Assembly (NCBI GenBank): GCA_949318235.1
Contig: OX439131.1
Location: 13,748,428 to 13,812,427 of the forward strand
Direction of reading: 5' to 3'
Origin: Ecdyonurus torrentis
Lineage: Eukaryota > Arthropoda > Insecta > Ephemeroptera > Heptageniidae
Length of the DNA stretch: 64,000 nucleotides
Under the pieces are notes generated by a model. It did no database searches. It worked only from the letters and a program-made list of their open reading frames with translations, and was not told the DNA's origin. Positions 27,514 to 36,425 of the stretch are shown piece by piece. How positions within the stretch are numbered: the stretch's first letter is position 1; each line of letters starts with the position of its first letter. A program made the translations under genes and the position numbers.

Positions 27514-29830
27514 TGTTTTTTTTTTTTATTAAAAAATTATATTTAGTAAATAAACAAATAAATTACTCTTACCCTAACATTTGACCATTTAAATTATTAA
27601 ACTATCAAAGCTATGTCTATATTATGAAGTATCAAATTAAAAAAATAAATAAATAAATAAACAGAAAAAAGAAAAAAAAAAAAAAAAAAAAAAAAAAAAG
27701 AAACAAAGAAGAAGAAACAGGTTGAGTCGAGCAAGTGAAGGTAGTGGACGAACAGCATGAGGATTTTGTTTGGCTTGCTAGAGAAGTTGCTTGAGCTGAT
27801 CACCTGGTCACTCTTCTTCATCAATATTCGTCTTTATTTTCCAAACTTCGTGTAAAACATCTCAAAATTATTAACACAAAAGGTCGAGATCTCTCATTTA
27901 CTCATAATATTTTGTGGCGCGCAAAAATGGATCAATTTTGAATGGTAATATTTTATTTTAAGTCCACTGTACATATCGTTGGCTCGAAATACTTTTGTCG
28001 TATATGCAAAAAAAAAAAAAAAAAAAAAAAAAAATCCACAGGAAAATAAGCCTTACTTGTTAGTGTATACCAGTTTACATGGGACAAAGGCCAAAGTTCC
28101 TATGAATTTTGGTTTGAATATGTATTTATTTTTATATCTGTTGTGGAAAAATATGTTGAAAGTATTTTCTTCAGTTTAAATGAGTATTCTGACAAGTTAA
28201 CCCCAGGCCAACTTTCTTTTAAACCTACTGATACAAGGACCGCTTATGTTTACTCAAACATCAGGAAAAGGAAGTGCCGGAAAAGGAAACCATTTGATCT
28301 GGAAGTGGGAGGTGGCTCAGGCCTAGCTTGCTGATGGTGCAAAGTTTTCTCCCACTTTTACAGTTACGTGATTTCTTCTTCCGGCACTTCCTTTTCCGGC
28401 ATCTTGATTAAACATAAGCACTCAGTTTAATATATAATCAAGATAGCTGACTGTGCATTTTTCCTATGCTGTGCTGCAGCAGCTTCTTCCTACAACTATT
28501 TCCTGTTGCACAAGGCAGAGGCAGAGCAAAAAGCAAATTAGAAGAAGTTGATTTTTTGGTTTCACTGTAACTCCAGGAACTTCTTAGAAAGGGAAGATCT
28601 TGACCTTCATCACTCAAGATGTGTAGCGCTATTTATCTTTCTACCCCCTCTCTCAGTTTACAGCCCCATATATGATAAAAGGGGATAACTTTAATTATTT
28701 GATTTCCAAGAAGTAGCAATAACTCAACTTTTTTTCAGTTTGTTTTGAATTTGTGTTACCTAATATTTATAACTACAGTATGTACCATTTTTACTTCCCA
28801 TTTGAGATTTGGAAACATTTAGCATTTTACCACTTACAAATAAAGAAAATTTGCTTCCTTGCTTTGTAGCCCCCCCCCCCCCCCCCCCCTGATAAAAACT
28901 CAGGTAAACCCCTATACTGTACCTTTGGCAATGTAAAATAGATGGGCATCTAACATCTAACCGATATGTACTAAAACCATGATAGCTATATTTTCATTAG
29001 ACTTTTAAGAATAAAATATTAGCATTTGTAAGCTAAATTTAACACAAAATGTTTGTTTTGTATAGTTATGGGAAGTTGTGTACTGTATCAAAAACTTACT
29101 TTGGCATTGGGAATTTCTTTCCTCGATATACTCTGCATTTCTCTGGTTCCAAGGACAGTTCCAACATGGGAACAGTTCGCAGGCAACGTTTCTCCTCAGC
29201 AGGGTGTTGTAAGATTACGACTCTGCTTCGAGTGCTCACAGTGGACGTGGGCAGGAAGGGACACCAGCAAACTGAGCTCGGACGTCTACAACAGTATCAT
29301 AGGTACGTTTAGAAATGTGCACAAAATAGAAGTATGTACAGCTGTGGCCAAAAGTTTGAAAACGATTTGTATAGGCAACCTGCAACTACAGGCAATCTTT
29401 ATGAGAAAATGTTGTGGCCACCTCTGCCCTGTTCTTAAATTTTTGTCCAGTGTACATATTATAGACAACACACCGGTGTACATCAACATCTCAACAATTG
29501 CCAGCTTGTCCAGCTACATATTACACATACATACATACATACTTGTGCAATTCAACATAATGATGTTTAAATATACATACAATAACATTACAATAGGTGA
29601 CAGAAACCGATGCAAAAGTGTGTAAATATATATGTATGTAATAGTAATCAGTACGGTGCCAATGTAGCATAAATTATTTATTTATAATATTTCTTGAATT
29701 AGAAATTTATAGTTAGAGGTTAGTACACTTACCCACACTGAACGCACTTGTCTCTCATTACAGGAGGATCAGCAGGAATTCCCGACAAGTCATCCCAAGC
29801 AGATTCTTCCGAGCTATTCTCCAAGTCCAT
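24139..29830 (-). CDS. DTWD2: DTWD2-like tRNA-uridine aminocarboxypropyltransferase, 4 exons
   Basis: Coding exons on the minus strand are 29733-29830, 29100-29285, 25805-26000 and 24139-24435. They join in frame (777 nt, 258 aa plus stop TGA at 24139-24141) with GT-AG introns. Seen: an N-terminal cysteine cluster CX2CX6CXC (C29, C32, C39, C41) followed by PFLP; a QHPAEE...LRT block (residues 59-70); the signature DGTW at 139-142; and a C-terminal RTQP...STLEA segment (174-187). Order and length fit DTWD2 of other animals (human about 300 aa). The family transfers the aminocarboxypropyl group of S-adenosylmethionine to uridine in the D-loop of some tRNAs (acp3U). The start is the first ATG after an in-frame TAA upstream. 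The variable Thr of the DTW motif region reads DGTW, which is usual in this subfamily. Introns 2 and 3 are packed with foldback repeats. Assignment to DTWD2 rather than DTWD1 is by remembered resemblance. Confidence 0.93.
24550..24978. mobile_element. Foldback repeat (K family) in DTWD2 intron 3
   Basis: The left arm (about 24550-24690) contains CATAGTTTGGTGAAAATC and TTGCTAGCGTAGAGATAAC. The right arm (about 24785-24978) contains its reverse complement, GTGCTAGCAAGATTTTCACC. A (CT)n array of about 70 bp (24860-24931) has grown inside the right arm. Other copies lie at 18188, 21752, 26135, 26365 and 26768. Confidence 0.75.
24860..24931. repeat. (CT)n microsatellite inside a foldback repeat
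   Basis: About 35 units within the right arm of the K-family element in DTWD2 intron 3. Confidence 0.95.
25456..25656. mobile_element. TA-flanked MITE in DTWD2 intron 3
   Basis: Terminal inverted repeats CCTCATGTTTTAGGCAGAC (left) and GTCTACCTAAAACATGAGG (right) are bounded by TA on both sides (25454-25455 and 25657-25658), as expected for a Tc1/mariner-type non-autonomous element. About 200 bp, no coding capacity. Confidence 0.7.
25805..26000 (-). CDS. DTWD2: DTWD2 coding exon 3 with DGTW motif
   Basis: The end of codon 95 through residue 160. The acceptor is TGTTTACAG before 26000 and the donor is GTGAGC at 25804 downward (phase 0). It encodes the [10 protein letters not shown] strand (108-117) and [15 protein letters not shown] (136-150), the family signature and cofactor-binding region. 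Confidence 0.93.
26365..26665. mobile_element. Nested K-family foldback repeat 1
   Basis: Left AGGAAATAATAGGGAAAC and AGATCTTAATAGCACAGTTA face right TAACTGTATCATCAAGATC and TTTTCCTATTCTTTCCTT. The spacer includes an inner pair, ACAGCCC/GGGCTGT. Confidence 0.65.
26768..26948. mobile_element. Nested K-family foldback repeat 2, compact
   Basis: The shortest and cleanest copy. Left GGAGAAACCACAAGCGCC and TGGTGAAAATCTTGATGGCA face right TGCCATCAAGATTTTCATCA and GGCACTTGTTGGTTTCTCC, with only a few bases between the arms. Confidence 0.75.
27203..27969. mobile_element. TA-flanked foldback Tc1/mariner-like element in DTWD2 intron 2
   Basis: It begins CAGTGGACTTAAAATAAAA and ends with TTTTATTTTAAGTCCACTG, with TA on each side (27201-27202, 27970-27971). 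Homology continues inward: GCGCGCCACAAAATATTATG faces CATAATATTTTGTGGCGCGC, and a T-run (27482-27510) faces an A-run (27672-27699). The whole 767 bp is thus one long imperfect palindrome without a transposase. Confidence 0.75.
28242..28419. mobile_element. Short inverted-repeat element in DTWD2 intron 2
   Basis: Arms of about 43 bp: GCTTATGTTTACTCAAACAT then GGAAAAGGAAGTGCCGG on the left; CCGGCACTTCCTTTTCCGGC then TTGATTAAACATAAGC on the right. The centre is GC-richer and non-coding. Confidence 0.6.
28870..28889. repeat. Poly(C) run of 20
   Basis: In DTWD2 intron 2; on the coding strand it is a G-run. Confidence 0.95.
29100..29285 (-). CDS. DTWD2: DTWD2 coding exon 2
   Basis: Residues 34-94 plus parts of codons 33 and 95. 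The acceptor is TGTTGTAG before 29285 and the donor is GTAAGT at 29099 downward. It encodes [12 protein letters not shown], completing the cysteine cluster, and the conserved [15 protein letters not shown] block. The plus strand of this exon carries a longer open frame that is only an antisense shadow. Confidence 0.92.
29337..29457. mobile_element. Possible Tc1-like terminal repeat remnant in DTWD2 intron 1
   Basis: TACAGCTGTGGCCAAAAGTT resembles the ends of Tc1-like transposons, where (T)GGCCAAAAGT is common. A weaker reverse match, AAATTTTTGTCCAGTGTA, ends near 29457. If paired, these bound a remnant of about 120 bp. Confidence 0.3.
29733..29830 (-). CDS. DTWD2: DTWD2 coding exon 1
   Basis: Residues 1-32 plus two bases of codon 33. 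It starts with [17 protein letters not shown], acidic and probably disordered, and ends in the first CxxC (C29, C32). The donor is GTAAGTG at 29732 downward (phase 2). An in-frame TAA lies 36 nt before the ATG, so the start is well fixed unless a 5' non-coding exon splices in between. Confidence 0.9.
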
Positions 29831-32573
29831 TTCCACTATGGTCACAAAGAAATTATGTTACAATGTAACAAAAAGCAAATACATTACATCAACTAATGCT
29901 ACATACATATATGCCTTATTGCGATACATTTTGCATTATATTTTTCCTATAAACAAGGCAACTTATATGCATGAATGATGGATGCAGTGCGCAATGCATA
30001 CCGGTATGTATGATTATTATTTACATATTTATTTTTTGTTGCTTCTCATACCATACAGCACTATAGAGCAAGAAAACAAGTAAAAGTTACTGTACAGTAA
30101 AGCTTGAGATAAGTAATAATTATAATTGAAATATGAAACAGCTAGCTTAAGAAAATATGTAGAATCTTATAATGCCGATTAGTACATACATACATACATA
30201 TTTCTAGCTCTGTTAAAAATTATAGGATTTGCTAAATCTTTGACACAATTGCTTGAAAAAAACAGTTGAAATACTTTCCAGAGTTATGAATATTTCCTTA
30301 ATCATTACTTACTTAAATGATTTTATAATATAAATTAACTTTTACTTATTTTTAGAACGCAAGTTCAACTTTTTTTATTATTTTTTTTTTAATGTTTATA
30401 ACGTGGCAGCACTATTGAGCGGGCGCAATTAGAAGCAGCGCATTTGTGGAGCGGTATTTTTTTTTTAAACTTTTTCATTGCAGCGAATGCAGCCCAAAAT
30501 GCAGCCGCAGAAAAAATGCACTTACCATAAACAAAATGCGCAGTGCATTTGGTGTGCACAATGAGCATATATACAATTGTGTATAATGCCTGTATAATGC
30601 ACAATTGTCAATTGTGCACTTTATGAATGATGAATTGACCAAGTAAAATTGGGTAAAAAATTAATTCCCAACATTTGACAAGCGTGCTGTCAATAAGGTC
30701 CATAATTATAATAATAAAGATTGAGCGCAACACAAAACTCGCACATTCGCGATTTCATTTTGTGATAGATTTTGATTCTCAGCCAATACGGTGCCGTTCA
30801 CCGGTTCACCAGTTACGTCACTGAAGGTGAACAATTAAGTTGCATTTGATGATATGACGTCTTTGGTGAATTCCTGCTGCGCAACCTTAATTATGGCCAA
30901 AACTTTTCCCGGAGCATCTCTAACTATATATCCTCTTATATATGGACCTTCATGGCGTGCTGTATAAAAATAAAATACGCACATATGCGACTTGCCACGA
31001 CGATCGCCGACGTGCCGCTATATTGGTGCACGTACTCTATGCACACACAACAGTACGGAGATACAGATACAGACAGAATATACAGTACTGAAACTTGATG
31101 TACCCATTTTGCGATAAAAATTTATTTAGGCATATGCGTATACTGTATACACCATAATAATTATAAGTAAAATTATTGAATATTATAAACAACTAATATA
31201 TACATATAATATCCATATGGTGGTTGCATTCATATATGGCATATATAGAAAAGTCGACGCCATATGAGCACTAATAGCATGGTCCGGGGAAAATTACATA
31301 TAACCCATTTTAAAAATACGTAGCAATATATTATTTTGAGAGCATTGATGCTGTTTAACATGTTGAATTAGGTTTCAGGTTTCAGGTATATCATATATGC
31401 AATTAAGAAATTAAGAAAAAAATAATAACAATTGTCTTATGCGCTTTCCATGTTATTCATTGCTCTAGTGGCGTCGAAGCGCATTCAGTATGACATATTA
31501 GGATAGGATAGTGTGAGAAAGACGACGTTACTTATTTAAATAAAAAGTGCTTGCATTTGATATAATATACGTTTAATATAAATGATAAACCACTAACATA
31601 CATACTGTATAATGCAGTGCAAAAATATAAGTACCGAAATGAAATAGATAACTTTCAATTTTAGTGATGCATCAGTGAATTTTTTTATTTCGTTGTGGTA
31701 CATTATTATATTGTAATATTATGTAATAATTATAAGTATTAATATGCACAGGTTTACTATGTGATAGCCTGTGATAGGTATCTGTTAAAGTTTAACAGTA
31801 GTAATTATACGTATATATAATATAGTTTACAGTTACGTGTGTGTAAAATATGCATTTATTTATTGATTTATTTTTTAAATCTACTGCGTTACAGAAATAC
31901 CAGGTGGCTTTTATGTTTTGGGTTTTCTTTCTTTCTCTTATTTCTAGTTCGAAAAAAAAAAAAAAAAAAAAAAGTATTATTGTGAACAAGTGAAATTTAA
32001 TTACATGCTTATTTGGCTAGAGTATACTCTCTGTATACTGTACAAAATGTATTAAAATGTTAATTTATGTTTATAGTACTGCAGCATTGGCACTGACGTG
32101 AAGGTGTGCGATCTCTGACGTGCAAGTGACATAAGCGTGTGACAGGACAGGTGGGTGTATACACAGTACGTAACGTATACTACACGCCAGAAAACAGACC
32201 CTTGGTCCTGGTGACCGTTCATGTGTTTGCGTCACAGTCATATCTTGAGTATATATATCTGCGTTACAGGTGAGTAGTGATCGAGCTAGTGGAAAACCTT
32301 CTTGAGTTTCATTGACTCACTACTGTGGGCTGGGTGCCAACTCCAGCACCGAGGCAAATTAATCTTGAAATGTCATATATTTTCAGCAAATGCCAATTTG
32401 TTATTAATTGAATAGAAAAATTTACACTGAAATTTTAATCAATGAAGTTCATATAGTCAATCGATTTGAGTTGTTTTGCATATAATTATCATATACACTT
32501 AACTTCTTCTTCTTATCATTTATATAACTATAGTATAATAAAAATATAAGTTGTAAAATTGGAAGAGCACACT
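29831..32573. other. Intergenic between DTWD2 and GLYAT-like copy A
   Basis: Upstream of DTWD2 and downstream of copy A, so the DTWD2 promoter should lie here. Patches near 30780-31050 and 32090-32350 are GC-richer with CpGs (CCGACGTGCCGC near 31008; two ACGTG sites). A perfect 10+1+10 palindrome TGCACAATTG/CAATTGTGCA lies at 30598-30618. An A-run occurs at 31951-31973. Confidence 0.55.
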
Positions 32574-32964
32574 TTATGACAAAACAATTCTGGAATATTT
32601 ATCGAGAGGCTGGTAACCAAGTCTACGCACGAGCGCTTTTGCCTCGTCTCTCTCACACATAATGTGGAGGTGAGGGTGTACACCACTACAGCCTAGCTCG
32701 CGAGTGAGATGAGCGAGAGCAAGGGATGCTAGTCCTTGGCCCTGGTACTTAGGTACAGTCTGTAGCAACCCTACGCCACCGTAGTACGTTTGTAGCACAC
32801 TGGCTACCAGCTCACCCTCTGCAGAGAAAACTCCGGCACTCAAGTTATGGCATACCATGGAGGTGACGAGCCTTCGCATAGACTCACTGAAATGTGGCCA
32901 CGTTGCACAAACATTGTCCACGTGGTTAATTGTAAGTTGTGAGACTCTCATTCCGGCAGGAACT
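32574..32964 (-). CDS. GLYAT-like copy A, exon 4 (GNAT domain)
   Basis: Residues 155-283. The acceptor is TTTTTAG before 32964 and the stop is at 32574. It contains the whole CoA-binding GNAT core (YYGGVGLLQTVPKYQGQGLA) and the C-terminal LVRRLGYQPL strand-helix. A possible ATTAAA signal lies about 140 nt past the stop, near 32434. Confidence 0.9.
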
Positions 32965-34482
32965 CTAAAAACATAAATAAATTAACATTCATGTCATGGG
33001 ATTGTGATTCACGTGTTCTTTTAAATCTTAAATTTCAAGCTATTAAAAGAATCAAATAAGGATATAAAAAACTCTATAGAAAAAAATACCAGCTTTGCAT
33101 TCATTCTTCCAACGTAAAATGCAATTTAAATTTTAAACTGACATATATACCATTTATATGTCGATATACAAAATTAATATCACACAATTGACTTTTCGTC
33201 AGCATTAAAAGCAATGAAAACATAAATCTATATTACTGTCTTATTTGTCGTTTATATTTATGGTGAAGGTATATCATATATGGGGTATAAATTGATTGAT
33301 TGCTTTCTTATATTCCTTACTTATCAATCTTATATCATTGAAAAGAAAAAAAGTGAGTGAGTAAGGCTTCATGATTTTTTATAATCCTAAAAATAAAGAT
33401 AATTTTTGGTAAAAAAAAAAAAAAAAAGATTTTATGGTGTATATTTATGGAAAAAATATATACAACAGAATTACTGAAACCCCCGCAATTATTAAACTTA
33501 CTCTGGCAGCTTAATGTCAGTGGCTTGCTGACACGTCATGTGATACAGGACGCACGGGATAACGTGAGGCTGTGGCAACTCGAGTTGTGATAGTGCCTGA
33601 AGTAGAGGAGCCACATGCTTGGAGTAAACTCCAGTGAAGTGAGCCACGTGAGACCAGGGAATGCAAGAGGAACGCACCAAAGCTGAGGTCACTTGGTCAC
33701 ATTCGAGAGTAGTCACGTAGAACATGGCGCTCCATCTACATTCACCAATCTAAAAAAAAAAAAAAAAAATCTGTCATAATTAATGTAATAAGCTCCTTTA
33801 TTATTATTATTTTTTTAATGAATTGTTATAAACTGTTTGTATCCAATATATTGCTATTTAAGAAATTTAAAATGTCTCTTTAATTATGTGTAGTACTTTA
33901 TCATTTCATTGTGGTAAAAAAAAAAAAAAAAAACTTTATTGTGCCTTGTGGCAAATCAGTGTAAGCCTTATATTTAACGTTATTTTATTACTTCATATAT
34001 AACATGACATTTTTATACCGCGAGATAGAATAAAAAAATATTTTAAATCGGTCTATTTAACTTCTTGTGTATTTTAAATCAGAAATATTATTGTCCTGCA
34101 GACTTCATATAGTAACAAAGCAAGTTACAAGCATTTAAAGTTATTATTTGTAATGAACAAATGAATAAATTATAAAAAAGTTAATATAAACCTTACCAAT
34201 CCTTTAGCCATTGCTAATACATCTCCACTTTTCCAGTCTCCTCCAGGGCAAAACACTCGCAATTCCAAGTCTTCCAGTTTGTCCAGCCATTGACAATGCA
34301 CACATAACCAGTTGTAAGCCTTAAAAATACAAACATTTATATAGATTAGAAACGCATTAAAATTGACTATAGAAAAAATATGATAAACTTACAACTGTAC
34401 TATAAGGCATAGATTGTTGAAGATTTTGAATCAGCTTTGACACATCATCGTAATGTATTGGTTCGAACACAGGAGCCTCCAT
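32574..34482 (-). CDS. GLYAT-like GNAT acyltransferase, minus-strand copy (copy A), 4 exons
   Basis: Exons on the minus strand are 34393-34482, 34197-34319, 33502-33749 and 32574-32964 (852 nt, 283 aa). All introns are GT-AG with phases 0, 0, 2. The C-terminal part (about 159-283) is a GNAT fold with the acetyl/acyl-CoA loop QTVPKYQGQGLA at 222-233, matching the Q/R-x-x-G-x-G/A signature. The N-terminal part (about 1-150) resembles the variable half of arthropod glycine N-acyltransferase-like proteins, whose usual length is near 290 aa. The expected reaction is transfer of an acyl group from CoA to an amine such as glycine; substrate and compartment cannot be read from the sequence. It is divergent from copy B across a 307-bp gap. 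A different GNAT subfamily (FR47-like) is the main alternative. Confidence 0.87.
33502..33749 (-). CDS. GLYAT-like copy A, exon 3
   Basis: Residues 72-153 plus two bases. The acceptor lies in a T-run ending TTTTAG, and the donor GTAAGT leaves phase 2. It encodes a middle segment with FTGVYSKHVAPLLQALSQ and ends before the EVPAG linker to the GNAT domain. Confidence 0.87.
34197..34319 (-). CDS. GLYAT-like copy A, exon 2
   Basis: Residues 31-71. Acceptor TTTTTAAG, donor GTAAGG, phase 0 on both sides, 123 nt as in copy B. It carries the shared motif CPGGDWKSGDVLAMAKG; the copy B equivalent is CPRGDWKDGTLVALSRG. Confidence 0.87.
34393..34482 (-). CDS. GLYAT-like copy A, exon 1
   Basis: Residues 1-30, beginning MEAPVFEPIHYDDVSKLI. 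Donor GTAAGT, phase 0. At 90 nt it has exactly the length of exon 1 in copy B, which supports this ATG. Confidence 0.83.
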
Positions 34483-34789
34483 GCTAAATCATGCAAACAC
34501 TTACGTATAAATATAAAAATATTCAATAAAAAAAAAGGAGCACCACTTATGTATGTCTTTGACCTCAATATCTCTTTCTCTCATTCTCTCATACAGTATC
34601 TTGTTGCGTAATTTTATCATTGCTGTTTTTCTCACCCACATTTACATTGTACTGTATAGAAAGACAAATTTACCTTTTATATTATTTACTTTCTTTATCT
34701 TCTAATTTTTTTCTTTATCAGTTTTTTGTTGAGCACCAAATACATTCTGCTAAATTATTTTTTAATATATTCTAAAACATTTCTAGATC
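34483..34789. promoter_or_regulatory. Shared intergenic region of the divergent GLYAT-like pair
   Basis: These 307 bp separate the two start codons and must hold both promoters and any short 5' UTRs, unless 5' non-coding exons exist. It is AT-rich with T-runs on the plus strand. TATCAGTT at about 34717 resembles the arthropod TCAGT initiator, and TTTCTAG immediately before the copy B ATG could be a splice acceptor. No clear TATA box stands out from the background. Confidence 0.5.
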
Positions 34790-34879
34790 ATGGCTGCGGA
34801 TATTTTACAACGAATTTCACGTACAGATTTATTGAGACTAATGGATGTTTTAAAAACTAAATTTCCTATTAGTGCTCCG
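34790..34879 (+). CDS. GLYAT-like copy B, exon 1
   Basis: Residues 1-30, MAADILQRISRTDLLRLM onward. Donor GTAAGT, phase 0. The 90-nt length equals exon 1 of copy A. Confidence 0.83.
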
Positions 34880-36339
34880 GTAAGTTAACAATCAAAATTC
34901 CCTTACAATTTTTAATTAATAATATTGTTTAATATATTTTTTTTTCTCTATCAAACCTCTAGGCGAGGTACAACATATTATGCTAGTTATTTACATATTT
35001 ACAATGCATTTATACTGAATTTACACTCCCGAAACTTCCGGAAACCCTATCTTAAGATTCGGGTTCTTCCATGGCGGGTCAGCCATGGCCAGGCAAATCC
35101 TTCCCGGCATTCGCCTTTACATACCGAGGAAACCATGGAAACCTTGGTCAGGAAGGTCAGCAATGGATTCCCTGAGATATCCATTACCTCCCGAATGCAC
35201 TGTGGATTCCCGGTGGTTCGAGTTTTTTTTTTTTTTTTTTTTTTTTGTGAAAAACTTGCCACACCCGGGAATCGAACCCTTGTCCCCTCGCAGACGAGTC
35301 AGACACGCATCCACTAAGCTACCAGATATTACATTATTTTATTTTCCAATAATTTATGTTATTATATTTTCTAAAGGTGTACCATTGGTTGCGTGTACAC
35401 AATTGCTGGGAGAGCAAAGTACAAGGGTTGAAAGTGGATGTCATGTGTCCTAGAGGTGACTGGAAGGATGGAACTCTGGTGGCCCTCAGCAGAGGACATG
35501 TGAGTAGTATAGCCTCTTCAGTCCCTGACTTAAAAAAAAAAAAAAAAAAAAAAACTGTCGTATATTTTAACCATGTTTTTGTGTGGCTCTCGGAATGTCA
35601 AAAATATGGTTCTTTTGTTAAAAAGGTTTTCTTACGTTTGCGGACCCCCTTCCCACTCTAGAATGCTCAAAATAGCTTTAAAACTCGCGTAAATTCAGGG
35701 GCGTTTTCTGGCCCATGTTTTGTATTTTTATCTCAACTTTTTTGATTTGTTCGAATTTTTTTTTTTTTTTGTTAATTATCCTATTCTACTGTATTGTATA
35801 CTAGGACTGAAGAGAATGCACTATAGAGAGTGCCTCAACAACATAAATATGAGTTTCAATTTTTGTTTAGATGTCAGGAAGCGCCATGCATTGCGTACTT
35901 TTCTCCCCTGACGACGCAAACTTGAACGAGGCGTTACAAGAAACAAAACTCGTACCTTGGAATGACGTGGCGCTCATTACTAACGTCAAGGGATCTTTTG
36001 CTGATTACTTGAGAAATATAATATTAAAAAAGACTGACAGGGCTTATTTTGAAGTTGGCTGTAGCTTGTTCTTTTGTTCGGTGGAGGACGCAAAGAATAT
36101 TCAACTTCCAGTGTGAGTATATAAATAAATAACACAGCCTTTATTGTAAAGCATAGAAGAAGAAAAAAAGTTGAAGGCACCAAACACCAAAGGCAACCAT
36201 TACACCAAACTTACGCAAAATGTAATCATTAATATTATTTTTAAATTCATTTGTTTATTTAGGGTTTATACATATCACCCCTCAATTATACATAATTTTT
36301 ATGAGTCAAAATTACTCTTACAAAAACTATAATAAAATG

Positions 36340-36425
<86 letters not shown>

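Noticed and set aside
29053..29625. 190-codon plus-strand frame
   Set aside because: It is antisense to DTWD2 exon 2 and runs into its intron. The minus strand carries the conserved cysteine cluster and splice sites.
35255..35335. A functional tRNA gene
   Set aside because: A and B boxes are present, but I cannot see a convincing full cloverleaf and it is followed by a SINE-type A-run and body.
34925..35453. Overlapping frames of 65-130 codons on both strands
   Set aside because: They fall in the SINE and intron of copy B and cross its poly(T) run; splicing of exons 1 and 2 around them is clear.
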